A stretch of DNA of 64,000 nucleotides from GCA-2705995 sp965661625 (GCA_965661625.1 CBFIEM010000006.1:102376-166375), one strand, 5' to 3'. Positions 26,777-36,254 are shown, counted from the first letter of the stretch. Notes: a model not told the origin generated them from the letters alone. A program made the numbers and translations.

Positions 26777-27763
26777 ATGCCGATGAAGATTTTAGTGATT
26801 CGGTTTAGTTCCATAGGAGACATTGTGCTTACAACACCTGTTCTTCGCTTATTACAGACGAAGTGGGAAGGAACCGTTGAGGTTCATTTTTTAACCAAAA
26901 AGCAATTTGTTCCACTGCTCAAGGCTAACCCCAATTTGGACAAGATTCATGCGTTAGAGGGGCACGTGAAAACCATTATTCCCGCACTCAAATCTGAGGC
27001 TTACGATGTTATCATAGACTTGCATAACAACCTGAGATCGTTGCATGTAAAAAAGGCATTAGGGGTTCCTGCACATGCATTTCAGAAGTTGAATTTTCAA
27101 AAGTGGTTTTATGTAAATACCAAAATCAACGTGATGCCAGATGTGCATATTGTTGATCGCTATGTAGATACCCTCAAATCATTTGGGATTGAAAATGACA
27201 ACAAAGGGCTCGATTATTTTATCCCAACAGAAGATGAAGTAGCAGTGGGTGATGTTTTTCCGCAACTCAAAGAACAATCCTATATCGGCTTTGTAATCGG
27301 GGGAAGTTATCCCGCAAAAATGTTGCCTGAACACCTGTTGCTGGCGCTTTGCAAGAAGTTAAATCCCGCCTTTGTTTTGTTATTGGGCGGCCCTGAAGAT
27401 CAGCCCAAAGGTGAACGTATAGCGGCACTGCTTCCCAACCGCGTATTTAATGCCGCTGGAAAATTCTCAATCAATCAATCAGCCTCTTTGGTTAAGCAGG
27501 CAAATGTCGTTATTGCGCATGATACGGGGTTAATGCACATTGCAGCAGCATTTAAAAAGAAGGTGATTTCCATTTGGGGTGCTACGGTTCCACAATTTGG
27601 CATGTACCCTTACTTACCTGGAAAAGGGTCGGTTGAGGTGGAGCCAAAAGGCGTTTGGGATAGGCCGTATACCAAGTTGGGGAATAGACCTTTTTACAAG
27701 CCGAAATTCAAAGGAATGGAGCGTATCAACCTCGATGAAATTGTGTGTGCTATTCGCGATTAA
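26777..27763 (+). CDS. Glycosyltransferase family 9 (ADP-heptose:LPS heptosyltransferase-like)
   Basis: A 328-residue GT-B enzyme of family 9. The N-terminus K-I-L-V-I-R-F-S-S-I-G-D-I-V-L-T-T-P is the family signature, with the catalytic aspartate in I-G-D. The C-terminal donor site is I-A-H-D-T-G-L-M-H-I-A-A-A. Family members transfer heptose or other sugars to the LPS core on the cytoplasmic face. The true start could be the second Met (26783). Its 3' end overlaps the convergent thioredoxin-like gene by 14 bases. Confidence 0.9.
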   Translation: MPMKILVIRFSSIGDIVLTTPVLRLLQTKWEGTVEVHFLTKKQFVPLLKANPNLDKIHALEGHVKTIIPALKSEAYDVIIDLHNNLRSLHVKKALGVPAHAFQKLNFQKWFYVNTKINVMPDVHIVDRYVDTLKSFGIENDNKGLDYFIPTEDEVAVGDVFPQLKEQSYIGFVIGGSYPAKMLPEHLLLALCKKLNPAFVLLLGGPEDQPKGERIAALLPNRVFNAAGKFSINQSASLVKQANVVIAHDTGLMHIAAAFKKKVISIWGATVPQFGMYPYLPGKGSVEVEPKGVWDRPYTKLGNRPFYKPKFKGMERINLDEIVCAIRD

Positions 27764-28790
27764 GCGCTCGGTGTAAGTAACGCTGAAGTGCTTCCCATTC
27801 CAAATTGACAGCTACAACTTCGCCCGTTTGATCAATTAAATAATTCATAGGTAATGCGTTTACGTTATACGCAATAGCATTTGGTGACCTATAGGCCTTT
27901 TCCCGGGTAAAGACAGGCCACGTAATATGGTCGGTTTCTGCTGCACGTTCCATTGCCGATTGACGGCTGTCTAGACTAACTCCAATAATCTCGAAGCCTT
28001 GCTCGTGGTAGTCTGCATAGATATCCACTAAGTGTGGATTTGCGGCTCTGCATGGGCGGCACCAACTCGCCCAAAACTCAACTAAGGTGAGGGTGTTATT
28101 TGCGAATCCATAGGTACTGCCGTCAGGCATCTCCAATGTAGGAGCTTTATTTCCAATACTTGTTTGTTTAAGCCGCTGAAATAGTGCTGTCATTTCATGA
28201 AAGTCTGGAGAATTGCCATAAACCGATTGATAGGTTTCCAGAGCTTGAGCAATGGCGGCAAGGTAAGCATCCCCTTTCCAGCGCAATGCCGCATACTTTA
28301 AAGCGATATGGTTGGCTAAATGTCGAAAACCATAGTGCGAAATGGAGTCGATATAAACTCCATATTGTTTTGCTTCCTCTCCCGTTAAGTTTTCTGCCTG
28401 CTCCGCATTTCCATCGCGAATAGCAGATTTGAGCTTATCCCGAACCGGCGTTACCGTTTGATTAAAAATGGCTTTCCGATACTTTTCATAACGGATCAGT
28501 TCGTTGGTTTCAGGGCTTCCAGAAATCCCATCGCCAGGAATAAATTCTATATACTCAGTGCCATTTGTAGCTAGCCAATACACCTCTTTGTTGCGTTTGA
28601 GTTGGTATAGCCCAGGGTTAAGTTTTACCGTAGTTTGTTGAACAGGTTGAATGCGTTCTGTTTTACGTGTAAGCGGATTCCAAGCACTTAAGTCAAATGC
28701 ATTACCCGGATATGAGCCGACCCTGAGTTCAGTCTGGGCCCAACCCAAGTAGGTGAAAGCAATGGCCAATGTTGTGAAAAGTAATTTCAT
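27750..28790 (-). CDS. TlpA-like periplasmic thiol-disulfide protein
   Basis: A 346-residue exported protein (signal peptide about 1-18). The C-terminal 140 residues are a TlpA/ResA-type thioredoxin fold with the active site W-A-S-W-C-R-P-C-R, the phrase F-E-I-I-G-V-S-L-D, and a cis-proline region A-L-P-M-N-Y-L-I-D. The N-terminal half is a DUF4369-like beta domain followed by an alpha-helical linker, the arrangement common in Bacteroidota. It probably acts in periplasmic disulfide reduction or cytochrome c maturation; the partner is unknown. Confidence 0.85.
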   Translation of the reverse strand: MKLLFTTLAIAFTYLGWAQTELRVGSYPGNAFDLSAWNPLTRKTERIQPVQQTTVKLNPGLYQLKRNKEVYWLATNGTEYIEFIPGDGISGSPETNELIRYEKYRKAIFNQTVTPVRDKLKSAIRDGNAEQAENLTGEEAKQYGVYIDSISHYGFRHLANHIALKYAALRWKGDAYLAAIAQALETYQSVYGNSPDFHEMTALFQRLKQTSIGNKAPTLEMPDGSTYGFANNTLTLVEFWASWCRPCRAANPHLVDIYADYHEQGFEIIGVSLDSRQSAMERAAETDHITWPVFTREKAYRSPNAIAYNVNALPMNYLIDQTGEVVAVNLEWEALQRYLHRALNRE

Positions 28791-28889
28791 GTTACGAAAT
28801 TGATGGAAAACATTAAATTGAGCTGTCAGTTTCGCGACCTTTAGAAAGGTATTAACACTTAACTTAAAACCTTTTTTAAATCACATGCC

Positions 28890-29627
28890 GTGCAAGCACA
28901 AGCAGTAATCTTAGCCGCAGGAAAAGGATTGAGGATGGCCTCACCACTTCCCAAATGCTTGATTCCAATGATGGGCAAGCCTATGTTGGAATTTCAAGTT
29001 GACGCCTTGCGAAAAGCGGGAGTTGGCCATGTGGTAATGGTTGTAGGACACAAACGGGATCTCATTCAAAGCTATTTTGGAAACGATGTTAGTTATGCCA
29101 CTCAAGAGTTACAACATGGCACTGCCCATGCTGTTCAATGTGCGCAAGGACATTTAGACAAATCCATACGTGATACGTTTGTGTTTGTTGGCAATACGCC
29201 GTTGTTGCGTCCTGATACGGTGATGCTACTGCATGAAAGTCACCTCAATACAGGTGCTGGCTGTTCTTTTTTGTCGGCAGATTTTCCGGTGGATTTCCAA
29301 TACCCCCGAGTATTGCGAAATACAGATGGAAGTTTTGAGCAAGTAAAGGAGTTCTCTCAGTGCACTCAGGAAGAGTTAGCTGTGCGGGAGTACTTAACTG
29401 GCCACTACCTTTTTGACCTTGAACTACTTTTTGAGCACGTTTTCTCCATTCGTCCTAAACAGTCGTATCGGTTGGCCGATATACTTCCTTTGATTGCAAG
29501 TGCGGGTGAAAAAATCAATGTGGTAAAAGCACCCTTTTGGCAAGAGCTCACAAATGTGAATACGGATAATGATTTGCAGCTGGCCCAAAACTATTGGTAT
29601 GATGCAATTCGCAAGAAGCCGAGCTAA
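28890..29627 (+). CDS. Sugar-1-phosphate nucleotidyltransferase (GlmU N-domain-like)
   Basis: A 245-residue NTP-transferase. The start A-V-I-L-A-A-G-K-G-L-R-M with P-L-P-K-C-L is the pyrophosphorylase signature, and Q-H-G-T-A-H-A-V-Q matches the GlmU nucleotide-binding loop. The C-terminal left-handed beta-helix acetyltransferase domain of GlmU is absent, so it can only activate the sugar phosphate. The start is a GTG at 28890; the nearby ATG at 28885 is out of frame and opens only a seven-codon ORF. UTP with N-acetylglucosamine-1-phosphate is the likeliest substrate pair, but other sugars are possible. Confidence 0.85.
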   Translation: MQAQAVILAAGKGLRMASPLPKCLIPMMGKPMLEFQVDALRKAGVGHVVMVVGHKRDLIQSYFGNDVSYATQELQHGTAHAVQCAQGHLDKSIRDTFVFVGNTPLLRPDTVMLLHESHLNTGAGCSFLSADFPVDFQYPRVLRNTDGSFEQVKEFSQCTQEELAVREYLTGHYLFDLELLFEHVFSIRPKQSYRLADILPLIASAGEKINVVKAPFWQELTNVNTDNDLQLAQNYWYDAIRKKPS

Positions 29628-29899
29628 ATTTGAGCGCAGCATGATTTGGGTGTGCAACCCATTTTCATGACTAAATTTCTTACTCTATTAGCAGACTCAA
29701 GGTAGCTTTGAGTGGCTTTGAGCATTCCGTTTTCCGCATCTAGTTGATCTCGTATCGAATGCATACAGTTCGGGAAAGAACTGTAATGCGCAGTGTGAAC
29801 ATCACCGCGAAACGCTTCGCTTAGAAAAACGAAGTATTGCGCTGACCGATGCGCGCTCTCGTACAGGTGATGTGACTGGTGCCACAGTAAGTGACACAC
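29624..29899 (-). CDS. Small Cys/His-rich hypothetical protein, possibly 5'-truncated
   Basis: A 91-residue reading frame from a GTG at 29899, with five Cys and eight His. It starts C-H-L-L-W-H-Q-S-H-H, contains two amphipathic helices and ends G-C-T-P-K-S-C-C. Codon use looks like that of neighbouring genes. The frame stays open upstream for another 15 codons with more cysteines (C-Y-C-L-V-C-H) and reaches a run of seven G on the minus strand; an ATG sits just before that run but one base out of frame. A one-base change in the run would give a longer protein starting at 29940. The family is not recognised; metal binding is a guess from composition. Confidence 0.4.
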   Translation of the reverse strand: MCHLLWHQSHHLYESAHRSAQYFVFLSEAFRGDVHTAHYSSFPNCMHSIRDQLDAENGMLKATQSYLESANRVRNLVMKMGCTPKSCCAQI

Positions 29900-29950
29900 C
29901 AGGCAGTAACACGGGAAGCGCTGCCGATGTGCCCCCCCATCTCATGAAAC

Positions 29951-31300
29951 TTACTTCATGATTTTATTGTAAATCATGTGTCGCTTGTTGCTGTAGTCTT
30001 CCAACAAAATGCGGTGTATAATCCAAGACCCAATCATAAATAGGGGTATAATCAGGTAGAACCAAGGAGATACGCGCAGCGCAAACAAAGCAAAAGTGAT
30101 GGACATTGCAGCAAGATTGCTGATAATAGCGGTATTGGACCCTCCCATTTTCATGGCTTGTTTTACGGGTTTTGGGAAATAAATTGACCATAGCATTCCT
30201 CCAAAAAGATTGAGAACGAGTGAACCAAAATACAGACCTGCAACAAAGAGCAAGTCAGTATCTATAAAGATTAACAGAATTGCCGAAAAACAAATGTCAA
30301 TAAGAAGGGGTACACTTATGATGCTCAGGTATACCCGAAAAAGGATGGAGTAACTGGGGTTGATCTTATCTACCGTTAGCCAAACCGAGCTCATATATCC
30401 CCACAAGTTGTTAAACACATAGGTGAATAATTGAAGTGGTGACAGCAGAAAAAAGACGAGGTAAAGTTTCATGAAACTTTGGGCATCATCATCATTAAAT
30501 ACCCCTGCAAAAAAACCAACACCAAAGAGCAGCTTCATTAATAACCCTATTGCAAGTGGTGTACGCACAGTTTTGGTGTTCCATGCAAGGGACCAGCTTA
30601 AACGCCATGAATTGTATGACCGTGTGGATAAGGACGTTTGTGATGATTTGCGCTCAAGTATGGCCCCTTCAATAAAATAAGCTCCAACCTTTATGAGGTA
30701 AAATCCCACTGCTGCTAGCCACCAATAGTTGGCTAGTGCATAGCTTGAAAACACGTTGATGCATATCCCAACTAGTAGCGCACCAATACCTGCATGCAGT
30801 GTGGATTTTTTCCAATTGAGGTGATCTTGGAAAAACGTGTGAAAAGCCCGCAGCAGTAGTTGAAGGCTCACCAGGTGTAAGCATATATTTACGTATGTAC
30901 CTAACTCAAATGCTGAACTGATGAAGAACGGAATCGTCATAAAAATGATCGCCCCAAGTGTTGGACCCGAAAGAAAGTCGATGATAACTTCGGTTGTAAA
31001 ACGCACAAAAAGGGAAACCGGATAGACTTTTGGAATCCATGTATTTTTAGTTTTTACCGTAGGGAAGAACTGAGTCATAAGGATTACTGCGCTTAATATA
31101 CCGAAAGCGATTAGCAGAACTTCATTGGGGTCTTTTTCAAGATCTTTTGATAGGGGTTCTAGTGCAAACCCCAAGCCTACCGAGTAGACTCCAAAAGCGA
31201 GAACTAGAAAAAACAGTAGGAGCAGCCTGAGCCAGAGCTGTTCTTTGCGAAAAAAGTAACGAAGTTGCTCTATGAGCAGAATTGAGATTACGCGAACCAT
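29951..31300 (-). CDS. ABC transporter permease, DUF5687-like
   Basis: A 449-residue membrane protein with about twelve hydrophobic segments. The N-terminal cytoplasmic stretch (E-Q-L-R-Y-F-F-R-K-E-Q-L-W) precedes the first helix, and the pattern with P-V-S-L-F-V-R-F resembles the DUF5687 group of Bacteroidota ABC permeases. It starts 3 bases after the ATPase gene and is clearly its partner. The exported substrate cannot be inferred. Confidence 0.8.
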   Translation of the reverse strand: MVRVISILLIEQLRYFFRKEQLWLRLLLLFFLVLAFGVYSVGLGFALEPLSKDLEKDPNEVLLIAFGILSAVILMTQFFPTVKTKNTWIPKVYPVSLFVRFTTEVIIDFLSGPTLGAIIFMTIPFFISSAFELGTYVNICLHLVSLQLLLRAFHTFFQDHLNWKKSTLHAGIGALLVGICINVFSSYALANYWWLAAVGFYLIKVGAYFIEGAILERKSSQTSLSTRSYNSWRLSWSLAWNTKTVRTPLAIGLLMKLLFGVGFFAGVFNDDDAQSFMKLYLVFFLLSPLQLFTYVFNNLWGYMSSVWLTVDKINPSYSILFRVYLSIISVPLLIDICFSAILLIFIDTDLLFVAGLYFGSLVLNLFGGMLWSIYFPKPVKQAMKMGGSNTAIISNLAAMSITFALFALRVSPWFYLIIPLFMIGSWIIHRILLEDYSNKRHMIYNKIMK

Positions 31301-31303
31301 ACC

Positions 31304-32062
31304 TTAGTTATTTAGCCATGAAACGTCATCAAAACTAGCTGTAGATGGCTGCAGCAGCTTGAGTAAAGCATCGTCAATTTCTTCCTTGCCATTGGCCGTA
31401 AACTCGCTCAATGAATTTTGGTAAACAATAGAACCACCATTGAGCACGCCAATGTGAGTAGCTACTTTTTCCACATAGGAAAGGTCGTGAGAAGACAAGA
31501 AGATAACCCGTTTGCCATTTTGGTAATTCCTGAGGAAATCAATGAGCGTTTTTGCAGCAACAGGGTCTAAACCAGAAAAGGGTTCATCCAAGATGAGTAA
31601 GGAAGGTTTGTGCATTACAGCTCCAATGAGGGCAATTTTCTTTTTCATTCCTGTTGAAAACCCTGCAATTTTTTTGCGCAGCACGTCTTGATCTTCAAAG
31701 AAGAAGTTGGTAAGGCTTTCAATGCGTTGTTCCAGTTCCGTGTTTGGAACACCATAAAGCGCACCTACAAATCGCAAGTATGCATAGCCAGACAATTGCT
31801 CAATAAGTGGGTTGTCCTCGCTCATGATTCCAAGTTGAGCCTTAATGCTTTTAGCTTGGTTTGTCATTGATTTACCGCCTATAGAAACACTTCCGGAGTC
31901 GGGTTTGATGAGGTCAATTATACTATTGATAAGGGTGGTTTTTCCAGCGCCATTTTTCCCGAGAAGACAGAAATTTTGACCTTCTTCTACCTTTAGGCTG
32001 AGGTTGGTGAGTACTTCCTCACCCGAATAAGCTTTATTGAGGTTTTCTAGGCAAATATTCAT
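31304..32062 (-). CDS. ABC transporter ATP-binding protein
   Basis: A 252-residue ATPase. Walker A is L-L-G-K-N-G-A-G-K-T-T, the Q-loop region contains I-M-S-E-D-N, the signature appears as F-S-T-G-M-K-K-K-I-A (a relaxed version of L-S-G-G-Q), Walker B is S-L-L-I-L-D-E-P-F-S-G-L-D, and the switch is S-S-H-D-L-S. The S-x-G-M-K-K signature is typical of ABC-2 type exporters. It is followed immediately by its permease gene. Confidence 0.92.
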   Translation of the reverse strand: MNICLENLNKAYSGEEVLTNLSLKVEEGQNFCLLGKNGAGKTTLINSIIDLIKPDSGSVSIGGKSMTNQAKSIKAQLGIMSEDNPLIEQLSGYAYLRFVGALYGVPNTELEQRIESLTNFFFEDQDVLRKKIAGFSTGMKKKIALIGAVMHKPSLLILDEPFSGLDPVAAKTLIDFLRNYQNGKRVIFLSSHDLSYVEKVATHIGVLNGGSIVYQNSLSEFTANGKEEIDDALLKLLQPSTASFDDVSWLNN

Positions 32063-32165
32063 AACAGTTGTTTGTGCGAATATAGTTCGACAGGTTTAGC
32101 TTTCAATTAGAAATACACTAGCGGTAGTAACACCTTCTAAGCAGACCGATTCATGGATAGCCGAA

Positions 32166-33506
32166 TTAAAGTAATTCATTTGCAAGGTTAGCAAGCTCAC
32201 TTCGTTCCCCTTTTTCAAGTGTTATATGGGCAAAAAGATCATTTCCTTTCAAGCGGTCAATGAGGTATGAAAGTCCATTTGATTGCTCATCGAGGTAAGG
32301 GGTGTCAATCTGGAAAATATCCCCGGAAAAAATAATTTTTGTGTTTTCCCCAGCGCGGGTAATAATAGTTTTTACCTCATGAGGTGTGAGGTTTTGGGCT
32401 TCGTCCACAATAAACATGACGTTGGAAAGGCTGCGTCCTCGAATGTAAGCAAGTGGGGTAACAACCAATTTTTCTTGGTTCACCATTTCCTCCAATTTTT
32501 TGTAATTGCGATCCGTTTCCTTCCATTGGTTTTTAATAAACTTCAGGTTGTCCCAAAGCGGTTCCATGTAAGGGTTAATCTTAGATTTAATATCACCAGG
32601 GAGGTACCCAATATCCTTGTTACTCAGCGGTACTATTGGTCGTGCCAAATAGATTTGCTTGAAGTTTTTACGTTGCTCAATAGCGGCGGCCAATGCAAGT
32701 AGCGTTTTGCCTGTTCCAGCAACACCTTGCATGGTTACAATTGGGATATCTGGATTTAGAATAGCATCCATTGCAAACGTTTGTTCCGCGTTTCGCGGAC
32801 TGATACCATAGCATGAGCGCTTATCGATTCGCACCATCGTTTGCATGCGCGGATCATAGGTGGCAAGGATGGAGTTTGATTTGCTTTTAAGGATATAAAA
32901 GTGGTTGTTCTGAAGGTCTTTTAGTTTGAATTTTTCAGCGGGAACCTCCTGATCTTCATAGAGGTTGTCAATAAGCTTTTGAGCAACACCTTCTACGGTT
33001 GACTTACCGCTGTAGAGGTTTTGTAGGTCTGTAACTTTTCCCGTTTCATAATCTTCAGCAGCTACGCCAAGTGCTTTAGCTTTGAGGCGTAGGTTAATGT
33101 CTTTAGTCACCAACGTAACTTGTGCCTGAGGTTCTTCTAAAGCTACGGTGAGTGCTGCATTTAAAATTTTATGATCGGCTTTCGAGCTTCCATAAACAAT
33201 CTCGGGGTGCGTTTGTCCGGACTGACCGTTCATTACTACCTTAAACTTGCCTTTATTGGCACCGTTTAATGGAATCCATTCTTGTAAAGCGTGGTTGCTC
33301 GCTAATTTGTCAAGAAACCGAATAAACTCCCTTGCTTCAAAATTTTTAGTGTCGTTGCCTTTTTTAAAGTTGTCCAACTCTTCGAGAACAGTGATTGGGA
33401 TTGCTACATCATTTTCTTCGAAATTCAGAATTGCTTGGTGGTCAAAAAGGATGACCGAGGTATCAAAAACAAAAATTTTTCGAGACTTAGTTGCTTTTTT
33501 TGCCAT
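32166..33506 (-). CDS. PhoH family ATPase fused to a PIN domain
   Basis: A 446-residue protein of the PIN-PhoH (YlaK-like) type. The N-terminal PIN nuclease domain (about 10-150) shows F-V-F-D-T-S-V-I-L, later acidic residues and K-D-I-N-L-R-L-K-A. The C-terminal PhoH helicase-like ATPase has Walker A Q-G-V-A-G-T-G-K-T-L and Walker B V-M-F-I-V-D-E-A-Q-N-L-T-P. Such proteins are thought to unwind and cleave RNA in vitro; the physiological target is not known. It is monocistronic by position. Confidence 0.92.
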   Translation of the reverse strand: MAKKATKSRKIFVFDTSVILFDHQAILNFEENDVAIPITVLEELDNFKKGNDTKNFEAREFIRFLDKLASNHALQEWIPLNGANKGKFKVVMNGQSGQTHPEIVYGSSKADHKILNAALTVALEEPQAQVTLVTKDINLRLKAKALGVAAEDYETGKVTDLQNLYSGKSTVEGVAQKLIDNLYEDQEVPAEKFKLKDLQNNHFYILKSKSNSILATYDPRMQTMVRIDKRSCYGISPRNAEQTFAMDAILNPDIPIVTMQGVAGTGKTLLALAAAIEQRKNFKQIYLARPIVPLSNKDIGYLPGDIKSKINPYMEPLWDNLKFIKNQWKETDRNYKKLEEMVNQEKLVVTPLAYIRGRSLSNVMFIVDEAQNLTPHEVKTIITRAGENTKIIFSGDIFQIDTPYLDEQSNGLSYLIDRLKGNDLFAHITLEKGERSELANLANELL

Positions 33507-33591
33507 GTAAAGGAGCCATTAATTTTGAGAATAATTTACATAAATCGAGGAGCAAAAACAGTATCAACATATTAGGTAATTGTTATGCTTC

Positions 33592-35943
33592 TCACTCCTC
33601 CCGTGTGTTCGTATTTATGAAAACATGAAGCTTGATAAACAATTCATTTTGGTCGAAAGGTTTCGTGATGTAGTCGTTCATTCCCAGCTTCTGAACTCGT
33701 TTTCGAGTAGACTCCATTACATCAGCTGTAAGGGCAATGATCGGAATGGAGTGCTGTAACACCGTAGAGTGAGGATCCCGAATAACCTCGGTTGCTTCGT
33801 AGCCATCCATTTCAGGCATTTGAAGATCCATCAAGATCACATCAAACTTGGCAGAACTCGCAGCACTTATAGCTTCCTTTCCATTGTTACAGACATGTAC
33901 AGAGGCATTCCACTTATCGAGGACTTGCTTCGCAACCATTTGATTCACGATGTTATCCTCTACGAGCAGTACTTTCAAGCCTTCAAGGCTTCGCTCTGCT
34001 TCAGGTATTGTAGCAGATGGCAAGACTTCATGCTCTTCTGCACGTTGGTAGGGGATTGCAATATGTACTGTTGTTCCTTTGCCTTCATCGCTAGTCAGTT
34101 CAATGCTCCCTCTGTGAAGCTCAATAAGCTTTTTGGTAATGCTCGAGCCTAGACCAGATCCGCCATATTTGCGATGTGTATCAAAGCTTATTTGCTTGAA
34201 ACTTTCAAATATAGAGTCGAGTTTTTCTCGAGCTATTCCAATACCGGTGTCGCTAACCTCAATATGCAGCGTAATTTCTCCAGGGCCATTGTCAACGGCC
34301 CAACAGTGAAATGAAACCTGCCCTTTTTCAGTAAATTTAAAAGCGTTGCCACTAACATTGAGCAAAATTTGATTGAGGCGGTATTGATCACCAAGCACAT
34401 AGTTCGGAAGCTCTCCATCAATAACCGCATCTAATTCTAACTGCTTGTCGCGAGCTTGCACTTTTAATGTGTTGATATGCAGGTTGACCACTTCCTTCAA
34501 GTCAAACTCATTCATGGTTAGTTTCAGGTTGCCTTCATCCATTCTGGCAAAATCCAGGATATCATTAACGAGTCCTAAGAGCGTTGTACCTGAGTACTTT
34601 ATAAGCTTGAGGTTACGCAATGCTAATTCTGGAAGCTTTTCTTGAAGGAGGTAATCGGTAAATCCAATGATGGAGTTTAAAGGTGTGCGAAGCTCATGGC
34701 TAATATTTGACATGAAAAAGGACTTCATCCGGTTTGCTTCGCGCGACCGACTCAAGGCAAGTTGCGTGTAATAGTTGCGCTTGTGTTCACTTACCCGGTA
34801 CTGCAGAATAAGTGAAAATGACAAGAGCAATAGCATTATGAGTCCTGAGAAAATGAGGATGTGCTCTGTAAAGAATGTTTGAGGAACTAAACCGTACATG
34901 TTTAGGGAATAAATCACCACTCCTGGCAAGAAGATGGAAACACCAGCCACGAAGTAATAATCAATTTTTCCTTCACGCCGGATAACATTGTAAAAGGTAT
35001 AGCCGCACAGAATAACTGCGAATGGAATGGTGATTGCAAATGTGAAAAAGATGTAGTGGTTGTATTTACCAGCAATGAATGAAAATAGTCCTATTCCTAG
35101 AACTGCATAAATCAAAAGCCGAAATGCTTTATTGAGACGCTCCCCGTGAATATGTATGCGGGTGAAGCGCGAGAAAAAGAGTAAAAAAGACAACATGGTC
35201 CAGCAATTAATTACGTTGTTCGACCAGTCGGGTTTTGTGAATTCTTCTGAAAACCAATGGTAAAATAAGCCATCAATCGCAAGTTGATTGATAAATAAGC
35301 TAACGATAAACATTACGAAATAGAGAAACACACTTCTTTTTAGCAGGAAAGCGAACAAGGTGTATAACACAATGGTCAATAGAAACATACCATAAAATGC
35401 GCCTTGAAGCACCTTGATGTCCTGTCGGTAGTCGTCAAATTGCGCCTCATGATAGAGCACTGTTCTAATGTTTAAAGACCCAATTCCCCCGTAAAAACGC
35501 ATGTAAAAAAGACGCGACTCATTTTCGGTAAGGATGAACCTAAAATTATTCAGTGTTTTTGTGGCCTTTGGATCAGAGCGTTCAACTTGCTCTCCTGTAA
35601 GGGAGTGATTGATTAAATCTTCTTCCCCTGTAAGGGAATAAATCGAGATGCTGTCTGTGAGCTTACCTGTAAATTCAAGGTGATACATTTTCGGGGCATC
35701 CGACTGGTTGGCAACATTGAAGCGCACCCAATAAACGTTTCCATCTAGTCCGCGGTTCGTCTTTAAACCAGCAGATGACTTCCAAGATGTGGCGTGCTTT
35801 ACCAAATTCAGCGTTGCTTCCTGATCAGTCTTGAGGTACACCGCATTTTTTAAGACCTCTTCAAGTGCATAGTCCTTGCGTTGCACGCAGCTGAATAAGG
35901 ATAAGCAAAAGAAAAATAGAAGTACAGTTGGGGTTCTACGCAT
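33592..35943 (-). CDS. Hybrid sensor histidine kinase with 7TM-DISM input and receiver domain
   Basis: A 783-residue membrane kinase. I start at ATG 35943, where a lipoprotein-like signal begins (hydrophobic stretch then L-S-L-F-S-C at about 14-19); ten upstream codons open from 35973 are not needed. Order: periplasmic DISM sensor domain (about 25-180), seven membrane helices (about 190-390), HisKA with H-box S-H-E-L-R-T-P-L-N, HATPase with D-T-G-I-G-I and K-Y-G-G-S-G-L-G-S-S-I, then a receiver domain with L-L-V-E-D-N, the phosphoacceptor in L-M-D-L-Q-M-P and I-T-K-P-F. The G2 box reads G-L-G-S-S rather than the common G-L-G-L-S. No response regulator gene is adjacent; ligand unknown. Confidence 0.9.
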   Translation of the reverse strand: MRRTPTVLLFFFCLSLFSCVQRKDYALEEVLKNAVYLKTDQEATLNLVKHATSWKSSAGLKTNRGLDGNVYWVRFNVANQSDAPKMYHLEFTGKLTDSISIYSLTGEEDLINHSLTGEQVERSDPKATKTLNNFRFILTENESRLFYMRFYGGIGSLNIRTVLYHEAQFDDYRQDIKVLQGAFYGMFLLTIVLYTLFAFLLKRSVFLYFVMFIVSLFINQLAIDGLFYHWFSEEFTKPDWSNNVINCWTMLSFLLFFSRFTRIHIHGERLNKAFRLLIYAVLGIGLFSFIAGKYNHYIFFTFAITIPFAVILCGYTFYNVIRREGKIDYYFVAGVSIFLPGVVIYSLNMYGLVPQTFFTEHILIFSGLIMLLLLSFSLILQYRVSEHKRNYYTQLALSRSREANRMKSFFMSNISHELRTPLNSIIGFTDYLLQEKLPELALRNLKLIKYSGTTLLGLVNDILDFARMDEGNLKLTMNEFDLKEVVNLHINTLKVQARDKQLELDAVIDGELPNYVLGDQYRLNQILLNVSGNAFKFTEKGQVSFHCWAVDNGPGEITLHIEVSDTGIGIAREKLDSIFESFKQISFDTHRKYGGSGLGSSITKKLIELHRGSIELTSDEGKGTTVHIAIPYQRAEEHEVLPSATIPEAERSLEGLKVLLVEDNIVNQMVAKQVLDKWNASVHVCNNGKEAISAASSAKFDVILMDLQMPEMDGYEATEVIRDPHSTVLQHSIPIIALTADVMESTRKRVQKLGMNDYITKPFDQNELFIKLHVFINTNTREE

Positions 35944-36254
35944 GCAAGAGTAATTAGTATATGGAAGGTACAACTTAATCCACCGATTGCGTATATGTTT
36001 GGCGGAGAAGAGTAAAAATTGTTGGATATATTGGATTACTCATTATCTTAGACCTGCGGTAGAAAATCTGCCACCATTTATGAGTGAGAGCCCTAAGTTT
36101 AAGTGGGCCCCCATGAGTGGAATGTGTTATGAATCGAAAGGAGGCGGTTATGTCATCAGTCAAGAAATCAGTGCTAAATCATCATAGTTTAACCAAAAAT
36201 GCAACTGCATTTTAGGAACACCACCTTATGAGGTGGAAGTGATTTAGTACACAA
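35944..36254. other. 311-base intergenic region with several stem-loops
   Basis: No convincing gene. A plus-strand TATGTTTG (35994-36001) fits the -7 promoter consensus. Three inverted repeats follow toward the TetR end: AAAATGCA/TGCATTTT (36196-36203 and 36206-36213), CCACCT/AGGTGG (36221-36226 and 36231-36236), and, just inside the TetR gene, GTCCGG/CCGGAC (36273-36278 and 36293-36298) followed by seven T. A plus-strand transcript from 36005 to about 36305 would be a roughly 300-base RNA with a terminator. A 66-codon frame (35987-36187) inside it has no recognisable features. Confidence 0.4.
36194..36216 (-). terminator. Probable terminator of the aldehyde dehydrogenase-TetR unit
   Basis: On the minus strand an 8-bp inverted repeat (AAAATGCA, 2-base spacer, TGCATTTT) is followed by one further T and GG. 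It lies about 40 bases after the TetR stop. The stem is AT-rich and the T tract is formed by the stem itself, so strength is uncertain. Confidence 0.4.

Noticed and set aside
28885..28908. ATG at 28885 as the start of the nucleotidyltransferase
   Set aside because: It is out of frame and stops after seven codons; the GTG at 28890 is in frame with the signature N-terminus.
35987..36187. 66-codon plus-strand ORF in the intergenic region
   Set aside because: No recognisable motif or signal; it lies in a region better explained by RNA structure, although it could be part of a small transcript.
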